Shown: positions 16,741-25,234 of the stretch, piece after piece
Numbering within the stretch: position 1 is the stretch's first letter
Layout: each line of letters opens with the position of its first letter
Assembly (NCBI GenBank): GCA_029561355.1
Contig: JAKQJD010000357.1
Location: 1 to 45,683 of the forward strand
Reading direction: 5' to 3'
Length of the DNA: 45,683 nucleotides
Origin: Bacteroidota bacterium
GTDB lineage: Bacteria > Bacteroidota > Bacteroidia > Chitinophagales > Saprospiraceae
Position numbers and translations under genes: made by a program
The notes under the pieces: generated by a model
What the model saw: only the letters and a program-made list of their open reading frames with translations
The model's database searches: none
Told to the model about the DNA's origin: nothing

Positions 16741-17931
16741 ATGAAATATTTTCAACTCCTCTTGCTTGCCCTTTTTCTGTTTGTCAATACGGTTGTTTCC
16801 AATGCACAAGGCTGCGTAGCCGTGCGCCAGATGGGCGGTGTTAATACGATGTGCAGTTCCGAATCGTCCGTTCCTTATAATTTAATGAAAGGCGACTTCC
16901 AGGTGGGTACCAGTTACCGCTATTTCCACTCCTGGCGCCACTTTGTGGGTACGGAAGAGCAACACGAGCGCCAGACGACCGGCGGCGGTATCGGCTCCGA
17001 CGGTAAAGAACGCGGCAACGCCGTGAACATCTACTCCCATGCTGTCGACCTCAACTTCTCTTACGGCATTTCCGACCGTTTTCAAATCAACGCGGTCCTT
17101 CCCTGGGTACACAACGAACGCTCCCAGGTGCTGCGCACCACAAAAGCGCCCCGCGATACCTTCCGTTACAGCGTATATGCACAAGGCTTGGGCGACATAC
17201 GCCTGAGCGCCAATTACTGGCTTTTTAACCCCAACACAGCGCACAAAGGCAATATCCTGCTCGGCCTCGGCGTAAAATTCAACACAGGCAGCCATTCCGT
17301 AAGAGACGACGCACCGCAGGCCGACGGCACCACACAAAGTGTCGTGATGGACCAGGCTATTCAACCCGGCGACGGCGGTATCGGCGTTTCCGTGGAACTC
17401 CAGGCGTTCAAACAACTGTACAAAAAACTGTATGGTTTTGCCAATGGCTACTACCTGTTCAACCCGAAAGAAAACAACGGCTCGTTCAAATCCGCCCCCA
17501 AAGCCGGTCTCGAAGGTTACGAACTCTACGCCTGCCCCGATCAGTACTTCGTTCGCGGCGGCTTCATGGTGTCTGCCCTTAAATCAAACAGCCTGACCTT
17601 CTCGCTGGCAGGCCGCTGGGAAGGTATTCCTGCCTACGACGCTTTCGGTGGACAGGTGGCATACCGCCGTCCGGGATATGTGATCGCAGTAGAGCCAGGC
17701 GTTTCGTTCCGCACCGGCAAACACAGTTTCAGCCTGTTCGTCCCGTACAATTTTGCTAAAAACCGTATCCAGAGCGCAGCGGATATCGCTTCGCAGGAAC
17801 TGCAAAACGCTGCCGACCCCGCCAATCCGGTACACGTTCAGGGCGATGCGGCATTTGCGGATTATTCGATCAGTTTCAATTATGCGTTCCGGATCGGGCA
17901 ATTGTTTCATAAGAAATCCGGACACGAGTAG
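16741..17931 (+). CDS. Outer-membrane beta-barrel protein, MetA-like (phenol degradation/transporter family)
   Basis: 396 residues from ATG 16741, which places a clean signal peptide (MKYFQLLLLALFLFVNTVVSNAQ) at the N-terminus; the earlier in-frame start lies in non-coding DNA. The body alternates amphipathic strands with Tyr/Phe/Trp ends, with family-like stretches YGISDRFQINAVLPW, GLGDIRLSANYWLF and GNILLGLGVKFNTG, as in the MetA-pathway-of-phenol-degradation family. It ends in a strand before IGQLFHKKSGHE. Probably a channel for small hydrophobic or aromatic molecules; substrate unknown. A large hairpin separates it from the TonB receptor on the same strand, so co-regulation is possible but not shown. 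Confidence 0.75.
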   Translation: MKYFQLLLLALFLFVNTVVSNAQGCVAVRQMGGVNTMCSSESSVPYNLMKGDFQVGTSYRYFHSWRHFVGTEEQHERQTTGGGIGSDGKERGNAVNIYSHAVDLNFSYGISDRFQINAVLPWVHNERSQVLRTTKAPRDTFRYSVYAQGLGDIRLSANYWLFNPNTAHKGNILLGLGVKFNTGSHSVRDDAPQADGTTQSVVMDQAIQPGDGGIGVSVELQAFKQLYKKLYGFANGYYLFNPKENNGSFKSAPKAGLEGYELYACPDQYFVRGGFMVSALKSNSLTFSLAGRWEGIPAYDAFGGQVAYRRPGYVIAVEPGVSFRTGKHSFSLFVPYNFAKNRIQSAADIASQELQNAADPANPVHVQGDAAFADYSISFNYAFRIGQLFHKKSGHE

Positions 17932-17935
17932 AAAA

Positions 17936-18123
17936 GGTTTATGGGTTTATGGGTTTATAGGTTTATGGTTTATGGTTTATAGGTTTATATCGGCCGCTCG
18001 ATGAATATAAAATTCTTCTTTTTCGAGCGACTGATATAAACCTATAAACCATAAACCATAAACCTATAAACCATAAACCTATAAACCATAAACCTATAAA
18101 CCATAAACCAAACCCATAAACCC
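17936..18123. repeat. Intergenic inverted repeat H: GGTTTATGG/GGTTTATAG word arms
   Basis: The left arm (17936-17989) is a tandem of GGTTTAT(G/A)G words. The right arm (18037-18123) is a longer tandem of CC(T/C)ATAAA words. The inner stem uses GCTCGA...TCGAGC. The right arm has more word copies than the left, showing copy-number drift between arms. Confidence 0.9.
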
Positions 18124-18179
18124 TCATCAACAATCCCTCAGCCCACACCACGACGATATAGTTTAGTTGAATATTACGG

Positions 18180-18290
18180 GCAAACCTGACCGGACTGAAA
18201 AGCCTCAGGTTTGCTCTCCTTTCGAAATCCGGCATCGGTGCCGGCCTTCGACAGTTATCCTCTTGCCCGTTTCAAGGCAATTTTCACTTA
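18180..18290 (+). promoter_or_regulatory. Structured 5' leader of the TonB receptor-MFS operon
   Basis: Three successive stem-loops precede the start at 18313: GCAAACCTGA (18180-18189) with TCAGGTTTGC (18205-18214); CCGGCA-TCGG-TGCCGG (18229-18244), a perfect tetraloop hairpin; and TTGCC/GGCAA (18263-18280) followed by TTTT. I do not recognise a known riboswitch. It may be an RNA regulator or attenuator for the uptake operon. Confidence 0.4.
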
Positions 18291-18312
18291 ACCATCCTGC
18301 AATATTCATAAC

Positions 18313-21069
18313 ATGAGAGTTTTATTTACCCTCTGTATAGGGGCGCTTTGCACCTTTTCCGCGCTTGCGCAAACCATTACCGGCACTGTCAACGACGCCG
18401 AAACCCGCAAGCCGCTCACCGGCGCCCGGGTGGTGCTGAAAGGCACGAACGCCGGAACCGTCACGGATGCCTCCGGCCGGTTTTCCCTGAATACCAAACA
18501 GCAACCTCCATACACCCTCGTCGTATCGATGCTGGGTTTCGGCGAACGCGAAATCAGCGTTTCATCGGCCGACGCAGGTGTACTCGACCTGAATACGGAC
18601 GAGGCACTGCTAAACCAGGTGGTTATTTCCGCCTCCCGCGTCGAGGAAAGTATCCTGAAATCGCCTGTGGCCATTGAAAAAGTGGATGCGCGTGCCATTC
18701 GCGAAAGCCCGTCCGTCAATTTTTACGACGGCCTGGTCAACCTCAAATCCCTCGATATGGTGACCAGCAGCCTCACCTACAAACAAATCAATACCCGCGG
18801 TTTCAACGATACCGGCAACAGCCGTTTCCTGCAACTGGTAGATGGCGTGGACAACCAGACGCCCGGCCTCGGTTTCGCCATTGGCAACCTGTTCGGCTCT
18901 TCCGACCTGGACGTGGAAAGTGTCGAACTGATTCCCGGCGCCGCGTCTGCCCTGTACGGACCGGTGGCTTTTAACGGTCTGCTTTCCGTACGCAGCAAAA
19001 ATCCGTTCGATTATCAGGGATTGAGCGTTCAAACCAAACTGGGCATCAACCATGTAAGCGACGATGCCACGGATGGTGCCAAACCGTTTTACGACGTGTC
19101 TGCACGGTACGCGAAGGCCTTTGGAAACAAATTCGCTTTTAAAATCAATGCTTCCTACCTCACGGGCACCGACTGGTACGCTACCGATTTCACCGATGTG
19201 GACCAAAACACACCCGAAGCGCAACGCGGCGACAACAATCCCGGCCGCAATGCCCTGAACATTTACGGCGACGAAGTGGCCCGTACCATCGAAGGAATCG
19301 GACGCGTTTCCAGAACAGGTTATGAGGAAAAAGACGTGGCGCAATACGACGTGTACGGCACCAAATTCGGCGGCTCCCTGCACTACCGCATCAAAGATGG
19401 ACTGGAACTGATATATGCGCTCAACTGGGGCCAGGGCACGACTATGTATACCGGCAGCAGCCGCTACGCGCTCAACAATTTCAAACTGCTGCAAAACCGC
19501 ATCGAACTGCGCGGCCGGAATTTCTTCCTGCGCGGCTATTCCACCGGCGAACGCTCCTCGGATTCCTACAATTCCCGTTCGCTGGCCCAACATATCAACC
19601 GCACGTGGGTGCAGGATGAAAGCGGTAACGTTGTGTCCCCTGCTCTGGCCGACGATACCTGGTTTACACGGTACACAGATGCTTTTACGGGTAACATTTC
19701 AGGCGTATCTTTTCAAAACCACGCTGCGGCGCGGGTATATGCAGACGAAGGCCGTTTGTTGCCGGGTTCCGCCGGTTATGAAGCCGCCAAAGACAGGCTG
19801 ATCCATACCACCGGGCTGAACGGTTCGGGTGTGGTGAGCAACAGCACGTTGTACCAGGCCGATGCGCAATACGATTTTACGTCGGCACTGAAATTTGTCG
19901 GCCTGCAGGTGGGCGCCAACTATCGTTTTTACGATATGTCCACCAACGGGACCTTGTTCGACGACCTCACCGATCCTGTCACGATCGGGGAGTACGGCGT
20001 GTTTGCCCAAGCCTCCAAACAGTTATTCGCAGACCAGTTAAAAGTTACGTTGTCAGGCCGTTATGATAAAAACGAAAGTTTCGACGGCAATTTCACACCC
20101 CGCGCTTCGCTGGTGTATTCGCCGGGAAAACAACACAATTTCAGGGCCTCGTACCAGACCGGTTTCCGCAACCCGACCGTACCCGATCAGTACATCAAAC
20201 TGAACGTAGGCCCGATTATCATCCTCGGCGGTGCGCCGGCCAACAGCCGCGGACTAAATGCCTACGAAAATTCGGTGAACGCTTCTTCGCTGGGTGCATT
20301 TTTCGGCGGTTTCCAACAGGATTTGCAAAACGGCGTGCCGTTCCCGCAGGCGGTGGTGAACAACAAGGACAAACTCGTGAAATCGAACGTGCCGTACATC
20401 AAACCGGAACAAACGAAGAGTTTTGAACTGGGTTACAAGGGCTTTTTTGCCAAAAAAGTCTTGGTAGACGTCAATTATTACCACAGTTCCTACACCGATT
20501 TCCTGATCAACCAGGTTGTCATGCGTACCGATAGTCCGGTACTGGCGCCCGACGGAACCATCAACCCGGATGCCGCTTTCGACGTGGTGAACAGCAATAC
20601 GCAACTGTTCCAACTGTATACCAATGCCTCGGATAAAGTGACGGCACAGGGCGCAACACTCGGTTTAACGTATTCATTACCAAAGAATTACCGCGTTCAT
20701 TTCAATACGACCTGGTCGGATTTTAATATACAGGACGCCAACCCGAACAACATTCCGGCCTTCAACACACCCGCTTGGAAAACCAACCTGATGCTCAGCA
20801 ACGACCGCCTCACGAGTCGCCTCGGCTTCGCGCTGGCATGGCACTGGCAGCAGGCGTTCGACTGGTACGGCACGCTGAACGAACTGCGCCCCGGAGAAGT
20901 GAAAGCGTACAACCTGCTGGATGCGCAGGTAAGTTGCCGCGTACCGGAACTTCGCACCATTGTCAAGCTGGGCGCTAACAACCTGACCAACAAGTACATC
21001 GTACAGGCATACGGTTCGCCTGCAGTGGGTGGCCTGTACTACATTTCACTGACATACAGCGGTTTATAA
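18313..21069 (+). CDS. TonB-dependent outer-membrane receptor with CarboxypepD_reg domain
   Basis: 918 residues. Signal peptide MRVLFTLCIGALCTFSALAQ; CarboxypepD_reg domain about 20-100 (ITGTVNDAETRKPLTGARVV, GTVTDASGRFSL); linker NQVVISASRVEES; plug about 115-235 (YKQINTRGFNDTGNSRFLQL, VESVELIPGAASALYGPVAF); then a 22-strand-type barrel with TonB_dep_Rec motifs (FRASYQTGFRNPTVPDQYI) and a terminal strand GGLYYISLTYSGL. The plug differs from SusC in length and motifs, so it is a plain TonB receptor with no SusD. It moves a ligand across the outer membrane using TonB-ExbBD energy. The MFS gene begins 4 bp after its stop, making a two-membrane import route likely. Confidence 0.92.
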   Translation: MRVLFTLCIGALCTFSALAQTITGTVNDAETRKPLTGARVVLKGTNAGTVTDASGRFSLNTKQQPPYTLVVSMLGFGEREISVSSADAGVLDLNTDEALLNQVVISASRVEESILKSPVAIEKVDARAIRESPSVNFYDGLVNLKSLDMVTSSLTYKQINTRGFNDTGNSRFLQLVDGVDNQTPGLGFAIGNLFGSSDLDVESVELIPGAASALYGPVAFNGLLSVRSKNPFDYQGLSVQTKLGINHVSDDATDGAKPFYDVSARYAKAFGNKFAFKINASYLTGTDWYATDFTDVDQNTPEAQRGDNNPGRNALNIYGDEVARTIEGIGRVSRTGYEEKDVAQYDVYGTKFGGSLHYRIKDGLELIYALNWGQGTTMYTGSSRYALNNFKLLQNRIELRGRNFFLRGYSTGERSSDSYNSRSLAQHINRTWVQDESGNVVSPALADDTWFTRYTDAFTGNISGVSFQNHAAARVYADEGRLLPGSAGYEAAKDRLIHTTGLNGSGVVSNSTLYQADAQYDFTSALKFVGLQVGANYRFYDMSTNGTLFDDLTDPVTIGEYGVFAQASKQLFADQLKVTLSGRYDKNESFDGNFTPRASLVYSPGKQHNFRASYQTGFRNPTVPDQYIKLNVGPIIILGGAPANSRGLNAYENSVNASSLGAFFGGFQQDLQNGVPFPQAVVNNKDKLVKSNVPYIKPEQTKSFELGYKGFFAKKVLVDVNYYHSSYTDFLINQVVMRTDSPVLAPDGTINPDAAFDVVNSNTQLFQLYTNASDKVTAQGATLGLTYSLPKNYRVHFNTTWSDFNIQDANPNNIPAFNTPAWKTNLMLSNDRLTSRLGFALAWHWQQAFDWYGTLNELRPGEVKAYNLLDAQVSCRVPELRTIVKLGANNLTNKYIVQAYGSPAVGGLYYISLTYSGL

Positions 21070-21072
21070 GCC

Positions 21073-22278
21073 ATGAAAAGAAATTTCTCTTTTGCTGTGT
21101 GCGCCCTGGCTTACCTGTTCGGCGGCACGGTATCCATGTTGCTATCGGCCAATTTGCCAGTAGTGGTCCGGGAATTGTCGGCAGCAACAACCTCCGAAGC
21201 GGAATTGGCCGATATCAGCGCGTATCTCAATGCCGGTTTCCTGTACGGCTGGATGCTGGGCGGTCTGCTGCTGGGCATCGTGAGCGACAAAATCGGGCGC
21301 GTGAGAACGCTGGCATTCGCAACAGCCTTGTACGGTCTGTTCACTTGCCTGGTGTTTTTCGTGCATGACTGGCATACGCTGCTGTTGTTCCGTTTTCTCG
21401 CCGGTTTCGGCGTGGGTGGCGTGCTGTTGGTGAGTACTGTTTATATCTCCGAAATATGGGATGTCGACAACCGGGCTGTTATCCTGGGTATTCTGGCCGT
21501 GGCATTTCCCGTCGGCATCGTGTTGAGCGGCGCCATGACGGCAGGTTTCTCACATTGGCGGCAGGGTTTTTCACTCGGTTTTATTCCATTGATGCTGGCC
21601 GGAGTGATCTGGTTTTTGTTGCCGGAATCTACCGCATGGCAAGAGACGAAACATCCGAATAAGCAAGAGCGGTCCTTGTGGCCGCTCCTGCTTGCTCCTG
21701 AACACCGGCGCAATCTGGTGCTGGGCTCGATTATATACGGCGCGGTGCTGATCGGGCTTTGGGGGCTTTTTTCCTGGATTCCTACCTGGGTACAGGGACT
21801 GCTGCAAGGCATTTCCGACGGGCAGGCCGAACGCGGCTTGTCCATGATGTTGCTCGGGCTGGGTGGTATTGTAGGCGGCATGTTCTCCGGACTTTTGATG
21901 CGGAACTGGGGTTCGCGGACGACGTTGCTGTTCACCTTTTCAGGACTCATCGGTATTTGCGGACTGCTTTTTCTGACGAATAGTGGGTTTTCACGCATTA
22001 TTTACGTGGAAATGGCCTTGCTCGCCATGTTTTTCGGCATCAGCCAGGGCGCGTTGTCGGGCTATGTTCCTGCCCTGTTTCCGGCCGAAATACGAGCTAC
22101 GGCCACCGGCGTTTGTTTTAATATCTGTCGCTTTTTTACCGCTACGGCCGTGTTTTTTGTCGGCACACTGGTGCATCTGCTCGGCGGCTTTAGCAATGCA
22201 CTGCTGACTTTCGCACTGGCGTTTGTGATCGCACTGGCAGCGGCCTGGTACAGCCCGGAAACGGAAACGGCTTCCTGA
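21073..22278 (+). CDS. Major facilitator superfamily transporter
   Basis: 401 residues with about twelve hydrophobic segments. The loop 2-3 signature reads GIVSDKIGRVRTL, matching GxxSDxxGRxx, and the second half has GGMFSGLLMRNWGSR. The arrangement resembles metabolite:proton symporters of the sugar/organic-acid group (RFLAGFGVGGVLLVSTVYISE). Only 3 bp separate it from the receptor, so they share a transcript and probably a substrate, moved here across the inner membrane. The stop codon is at the edge of the GTTGAG-word inverted repeat. Substrate not predictable from sequence alone. Confidence 0.88.
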   Translation: MKRNFSFAVCALAYLFGGTVSMLLSANLPVVVRELSAATTSEAELADISAYLNAGFLYGWMLGGLLLGIVSDKIGRVRTLAFATALYGLFTCLVFFVHDWHTLLLFRFLAGFGVGGVLLVSTVYISEIWDVDNRAVILGILAVAFPVGIVLSGAMTAGFSHWRQGFSLGFIPLMLAGVIWFLLPESTAWQETKHPNKQERSLWPLLLAPEHRRNLVLGSIIYGAVLIGLWGLFSWIPTWVQGLLQGISDGQAERGLSMMLLGLGGIVGGMFSGLLMRNWGSRTTLLFTFSGLIGICGLLFLTNSGFSRIIYVEMALLAMFFGISQGALSGYVPALFPAEIRATATGVCFNICRFFTATAVFFVGTLVHLLGGFSNALLTFALAFVIALAAAWYSPETETAS

Positions 22279-22434
22279 GGGGTTGAGATTGTTGAGGGTG
22301 TTGAGATTGTTGAGGGTGCTTCGCTCTGACTTATTTGAATATCTTGAGCGGAGCACCCTCAACAATCTCAACCCCTCAACAACTCAACCCCCTCAACAAT
22401 CTCAACAATCTCAACAATCTCAACAATCTCAACC
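22279..22434. repeat. Intergenic inverted repeat I: GTTGAGATT word arms
   Basis: The left arm (22279-22320) is built from GTTGAGATT/GTTGAGGGT words. The inner stem is GGTGCTTCGCTC / GAGCGGAGCACC. The right arm (22353-22434) is a longer run of CTCAACAAT words. It lies between co-directional genes, so it is not simply a convergent-gene terminator. Same outer word as repeat K (26845-26997). Confidence 0.9.
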
Positions 22435-22441
22435 ATCTTCC

Positions 22442-22990
22442 ATGGCACACATTCATTTAACCGAACAACTACCCGGCATTCGTGGCCTGATGGCTTTCCG
22501 GCCCGAAACGGCCGGCCCGCTGAATGCGCTGGCGGAAGTGCTGCTGCGCTCCGATGAAGGGCTCAAGAAAGGCGAGCGTGAACTGATTGCTACGTTCGTT
22601 TCGTCGCGCAACGACTGCTTTTTTTGCAAAAACATACATGGCGCGGTGGCGCAATATTATTACCCGGAAAACGAAACCCTTGTGCAGGAGGTGCAGCGTG
22701 ATTATCATGCTGCACCCATTTCCGAAAAAATGAAGGCGCTGCTGGCGATTGCGGAAAGTGTGCAACTGGGCGGGAAATTCGTTGATTCCGGTGAGATTGT
22801 GCAGGCCCGGCAGGCAGGCGCTTCCGATCTGGAAATCCACGATACGGTGCTGATTGCTGCCGCATTTTGTATGTTCAACCGGTATGTGGACGGGCTCGGG
22901 ACTTTTGCGCCCGACAATCCGGAAATGTACCGCGAACGTGCCCGGAAAGTTGCGGAAGAAACGGGGTATGCGGGGTCTTCGCCGCGATGA
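22442..22990 (+). CDS. AhpD-like carboxymuconolactone decarboxylase family protein (peroxidase-related), paralogue 1
   Basis: 182 residues from ATG 22442 (MAHIHLTEQLPGIRG); upstream in-frame codons are repeat DNA (poly QQS) and are excluded. The core AhpD motif is ERELIATFVSSRNDCFFCKNIHG: Glu, then CxxC, then His, as in alkylhydroperoxidase D. A LEIHDTVLIAAAFCMFNRYVDGLG helix pair is typical of the uncharacterised peroxidase-related subgroup. Such proteins are helical homo-oligomers with thiol peroxidase activity. It is followed 34 bp later by a paralogue. Downstream of a receptor and transporter it may detoxify the imported compound or peroxides formed with it; that is inference. Confidence 0.88.
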   Translation: MAHIHLTEQLPGIRGLMAFRPETAGPLNALAEVLLRSDEGLKKGERELIATFVSSRNDCFFCKNIHGAVAQYYYPENETLVQEVQRDYHAAPISEKMKALLAIAESVQLGGKFVDSGEIVQARQAGASDLEIHDTVLIAAAFCMFNRYVDGLGTFAPDNPEMYRERARKVAEETGYAGSSPR

Positions 22991-23024
22991 GTGTATTATT
23001 TAATCACCCTCACCATCTAGAAAA

Positions 23025-23558
23025 ATGGCCCATATCCATCTGCCCGAAAACCTTCCCGGCATGCACGGTCTGCTCGCATTCCGGCCCGCCGTAGCGCCGG
23101 CCATCACTGCTCTGACGCAAGCGCTGTTGTGCACCGATGAAGGATTGAGCCGCGGCGAACGCGAACTGATCGGCGCCTACGTGTCGGCGCTGAACGATTG
23201 TCTTATTTGCCGAAACGTTCACGGCGCTGTCGCGCAATGCCACCTGGGCGTGGACGATACTTTTATGGAAAAGGTGCAGGCGGACTTTCTGCAAACGGAT
23301 CTTTCAAATAAAATGAAAGCGTTGCTGCGCATCGCGGAAAGCGTACAACGCGGCGGCGCGATGGTCACACCCGAACAAATAATGCACGCACGTGAAATGG
23401 GCGCCGGCGACCTCGAAATACACGACACCGTGCTCATTACAGGCTTGTTTTGTCTGTTTAACCGCTACATCGACGGGCTGGGCATCGCCTCGGACGATAC
23501 GGCCGAAACGTTCAGGGCGCGCGCAAAAAGGATTGCTGAACAAGGTTATGGAGCATAA
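23025..23558 (+). CDS. AhpD-like carboxymuconolactone decarboxylase family protein, paralogue 2
   Basis: 177 residues, clearly homologous to the preceding gene along its whole length (MAHIHLPENLPGMHGLLAFRP). The catalytic pattern is conserved as ERELIGAYVSALNDCLICRNVHG. The C-terminal half reads LEIHDTVLITGLFCLFNRYIDGLG. The pair is a tandem duplication and could form a hetero-oligomer. No regulatory site was seen in the 34-bp gap between them. A terminator hairpin follows after 4 bp. Confidence 0.88.
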   Translation: MAHIHLPENLPGMHGLLAFRPAVAPAITALTQALLCTDEGLSRGERELIGAYVSALNDCLICRNVHGAVAQCHLGVDDTFMEKVQADFLQTDLSNKMKALLRIAESVQRGGAMVTPEQIMHAREMGAGDLEIHDTVLITGLFCLFNRYIDGLGIASDDTAETFRARAKRIAEQGYGA

Positions 23559-23562
23559 AAAA

Positions 23563-23594
23563 GACCGAATTCCTTCCAAAGAAGGAATCCGGTC
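23563..23594 (-). terminator. Rho-independent terminator of the ferritin-like operon
   Basis: GACCGAATTCCTTC (23563-23576) pairs with GAAGGAATCCGGTC (23581-23594), one mismatch, 4-nt loop. On the minus strand it is followed by TCTTTTTTATG, so it terminates the genes reading leftward from 25174. It may also stop plus-strand transcription from the AhpD pair. Confidence 0.75.
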
Positions 23595-23624
23595 AAATTC
23601 ATATTACTCCAAACGTTAAACATT

Positions 23625-24467
23625 TTACGCGAGGAACGGATCCACAATCAGCAGGATTTGCTCCTTCGTTAGTGGTTCGTCGAACGCTTCCGAAGCGGCG
23701 CTGGCGGAAATGGTTTGTCCGCCGATGTTGATGATGCTTACGTCGGCCTGCGTCGTATTTTCTTCACCGGCATAACTGGCGTCCACACCCGCAACACCTT
23801 CGGTGTCTTTACCCGTGATCCAGGGCTTGATATTGGCGTCGAAGCCGTTGGCCTTTCGCATTTGCCGGATATGGGATGCGTGGCGTGCTTCCACGGAGTG
23901 GATATTGAGCGCGGCAGTGAGGACCGTGTCATTGCTGATCAGGTTGCCCGCCTGGCCTTTATAGGCCCGTACGCCCGTGTCTTCGAGGGTTTGTGCGACA
24001 GCGAGGAATACCTGATAATTGCTGAAGGCATCTTTGAACGGCCCGTTGCCGGAACCGTTACCGCCAGTCAGGTCGAAAGTCGGTTCGCTGACCGGTGTGC
24101 CGCCTGCTGCCGTAATAGCCGTTTTCAGGAAGTTGACGTGCGCCAGTTCATGGTCGCGGATGGTCGTAATGGCCGCATTGGCAGGCCCGGAAGGAATCAG
24201 TCCGCTGCTGCCCAGGGCCGTATTGTAAAAGCGATATTCGAGGTATTCGAGCGTGAGGGCAAAATTGAGGGTGTCGACGACAAGAGTGCCCGTGCTTTGT
24301 CCGTAGGCTTTCTGCAATACCGAACCGAGGAAAAACGGAACGGAGGTAAGCGCCAGTTTTTTGCCGAAGCCTACAAATCCGCTCATGGCTCTGCGGCGCG
24401 AACTGAGGCGTTCGTAGATTTCCGGATCCTGCTCCCCAATCGCGCTGATAATTTCTGATACTTTCAT
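23625..24467 (-). CDS. Ferritin-like domain protein (Ferritin_2), exported
   Basis: 280 residues. An N-terminal helix (MKVSEIISAIGEQDPEIYERL) precedes SSRRRAMSGFVGFGKKLALTSVPFFLG, a twin-arginine-like signal with hydrophobic core. The four-helix domain has metal-ligand-like positions: LEYLEYRFYN, RDHELAHVNFL and VEARHASHIRQMR, typical of the Ferritin_2 (desiccation-related) family. The C-terminus (DEPLTKEQILLIVDPFLA) is shared in outline with the upstream paralogue. Probably periplasmic or surface-associated, with an iron-binding or stress role; the function of the family is not settled. Spacing of 20 bp from its neighbour indicates an operon. Confidence 0.82.
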   Translation of the reverse strand: MKVSEIISAIGEQDPEIYERLSSRRRAMSGFVGFGKKLALTSVPFFLGSVLQKAYGQSTGTLVVDTLNFALTLEYLEYRFYNTALGSSGLIPSGPANAAITTIRDHELAHVNFLKTAITAAGGTPVSEPTFDLTGGNGSGNGPFKDAFSNYQVFLAVAQTLEDTGVRAYKGQAGNLISNDTVLTAALNIHSVEARHASHIRQMRKANGFDANIKPWITGKDTEGVAGVDASYAGEENTTQADVSIINIGGQTISASAASEAFDEPLTKEQILLIVDPFLA

Positions 24468-24487
24468 GGTGATTTGCTTTTTAAAGG

Positions 24488-25174
24488 TTAAGCGGGCAGG
24501 CTGCCGGCATTGAGTTTCGTTTTAATAAATGGGGATGCTGCGGAAATGACGTCACGCGGTTTCATGGATTTTTCCAGACCGTTGCTGTCAACTACGCTGC
24601 TGTCGGCAAAACTGCCATTGGAGAGCAGGTCGCGGATATAGGCGGCATGGCGCGCTTCCACAGAAACGATTTTACCTGCCAGCAGCAGGTAGTTGGCGGA
24701 AGCGATGTACTGGCCTGCGCCGTTGTAGGCCGCTACACCGAGGTCTTCGAAGGTTTTGGCCGTGCCCAGCACGCTGGCGCGGCTGGTAAAATCGATGCTT
24801 GAAAAATCTACTTCCAGAGCCTGGATAGCATTGCTGCCGAGTGCTGCCTTGAAAAACTCGCGGTGCGCGATTTCATGGTCGCGAACGTCGGTCAGCAGGC
24901 TTTTTTCCGCATCGCTGATACCCGAATAAGGTGTGGAAATGACCTGGGTGTAAAAAGCCGCCTCCAGTTGCTCCAGGGCGTAGGCATAATTGAGGATAGC
25001 AATGTCGTCCGATCCGAAGTTGACGCCGTCGTCGTCCTTTTTACAGGCGTCCAGGGTAATTACGGTGGATGCCGCAACCGCTATACCCGTATAACGCAGA
25101 AATGCGCGCCGATGCAGTTTCTGTTGAAAATCGAGGTCGTTGAGCACCCCTCCTTCATTTCTTTCTTCGTTCAT
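24488..25174 (-). CDS. Ferritin-like domain protein (Ferritin_2), exported
   Basis: 228 residues from the ATG at 25174 (MNEERNEGGVLND); the longer frame adds non-homologous residues. The signal region HRRAFLRYTGIAVAASTVITLDACKKD combines a twin-arginine-like motif with a possible lipobox at the Cys. The ferritin-like helices carry YALEQLEAAFYTQ, RDHEIAHREFFKAAL, FEDLGVAAYNGAG and VEARHAAYIRDLL. First gene of a two-gene unit with the paralogue at 23625. The Tat-type signal would suit a protein folded with metal before export. Confidence 0.82.
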   Translation of the reverse strand: MNEERNEGGVLNDLDFQQKLHRRAFLRYTGIAVAASTVITLDACKKDDDGVNFGSDDIAILNYAYALEQLEAAFYTQVISTPYSGISDAEKSLLTDVRDHEIAHREFFKAALGSNAIQALEVDFSSIDFTSRASVLGTAKTFEDLGVAAYNGAGQYIASANYLLLAGKIVSVEARHAAYIRDLLSNGSFADSSVVDSNGLEKSMKPRDVISAASPFIKTKLNAGSLPA

Positions 25175-25234
25175 TTTTACAAAGTTTACTTGGTGAATAA
25201 TTTGTAGAGCCTCTGTAAAAAGCAAGGTGACCAC

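Noticed and set aside
22283..22441. N-terminal extension of AhpD-like paralogue 1 (Leu/Arg- and Gln/Ser-rich)
   Set aside because: It is a translation of the GTTGAG-word repeat; paralogue 2 starts at the equivalent MAHIHL.
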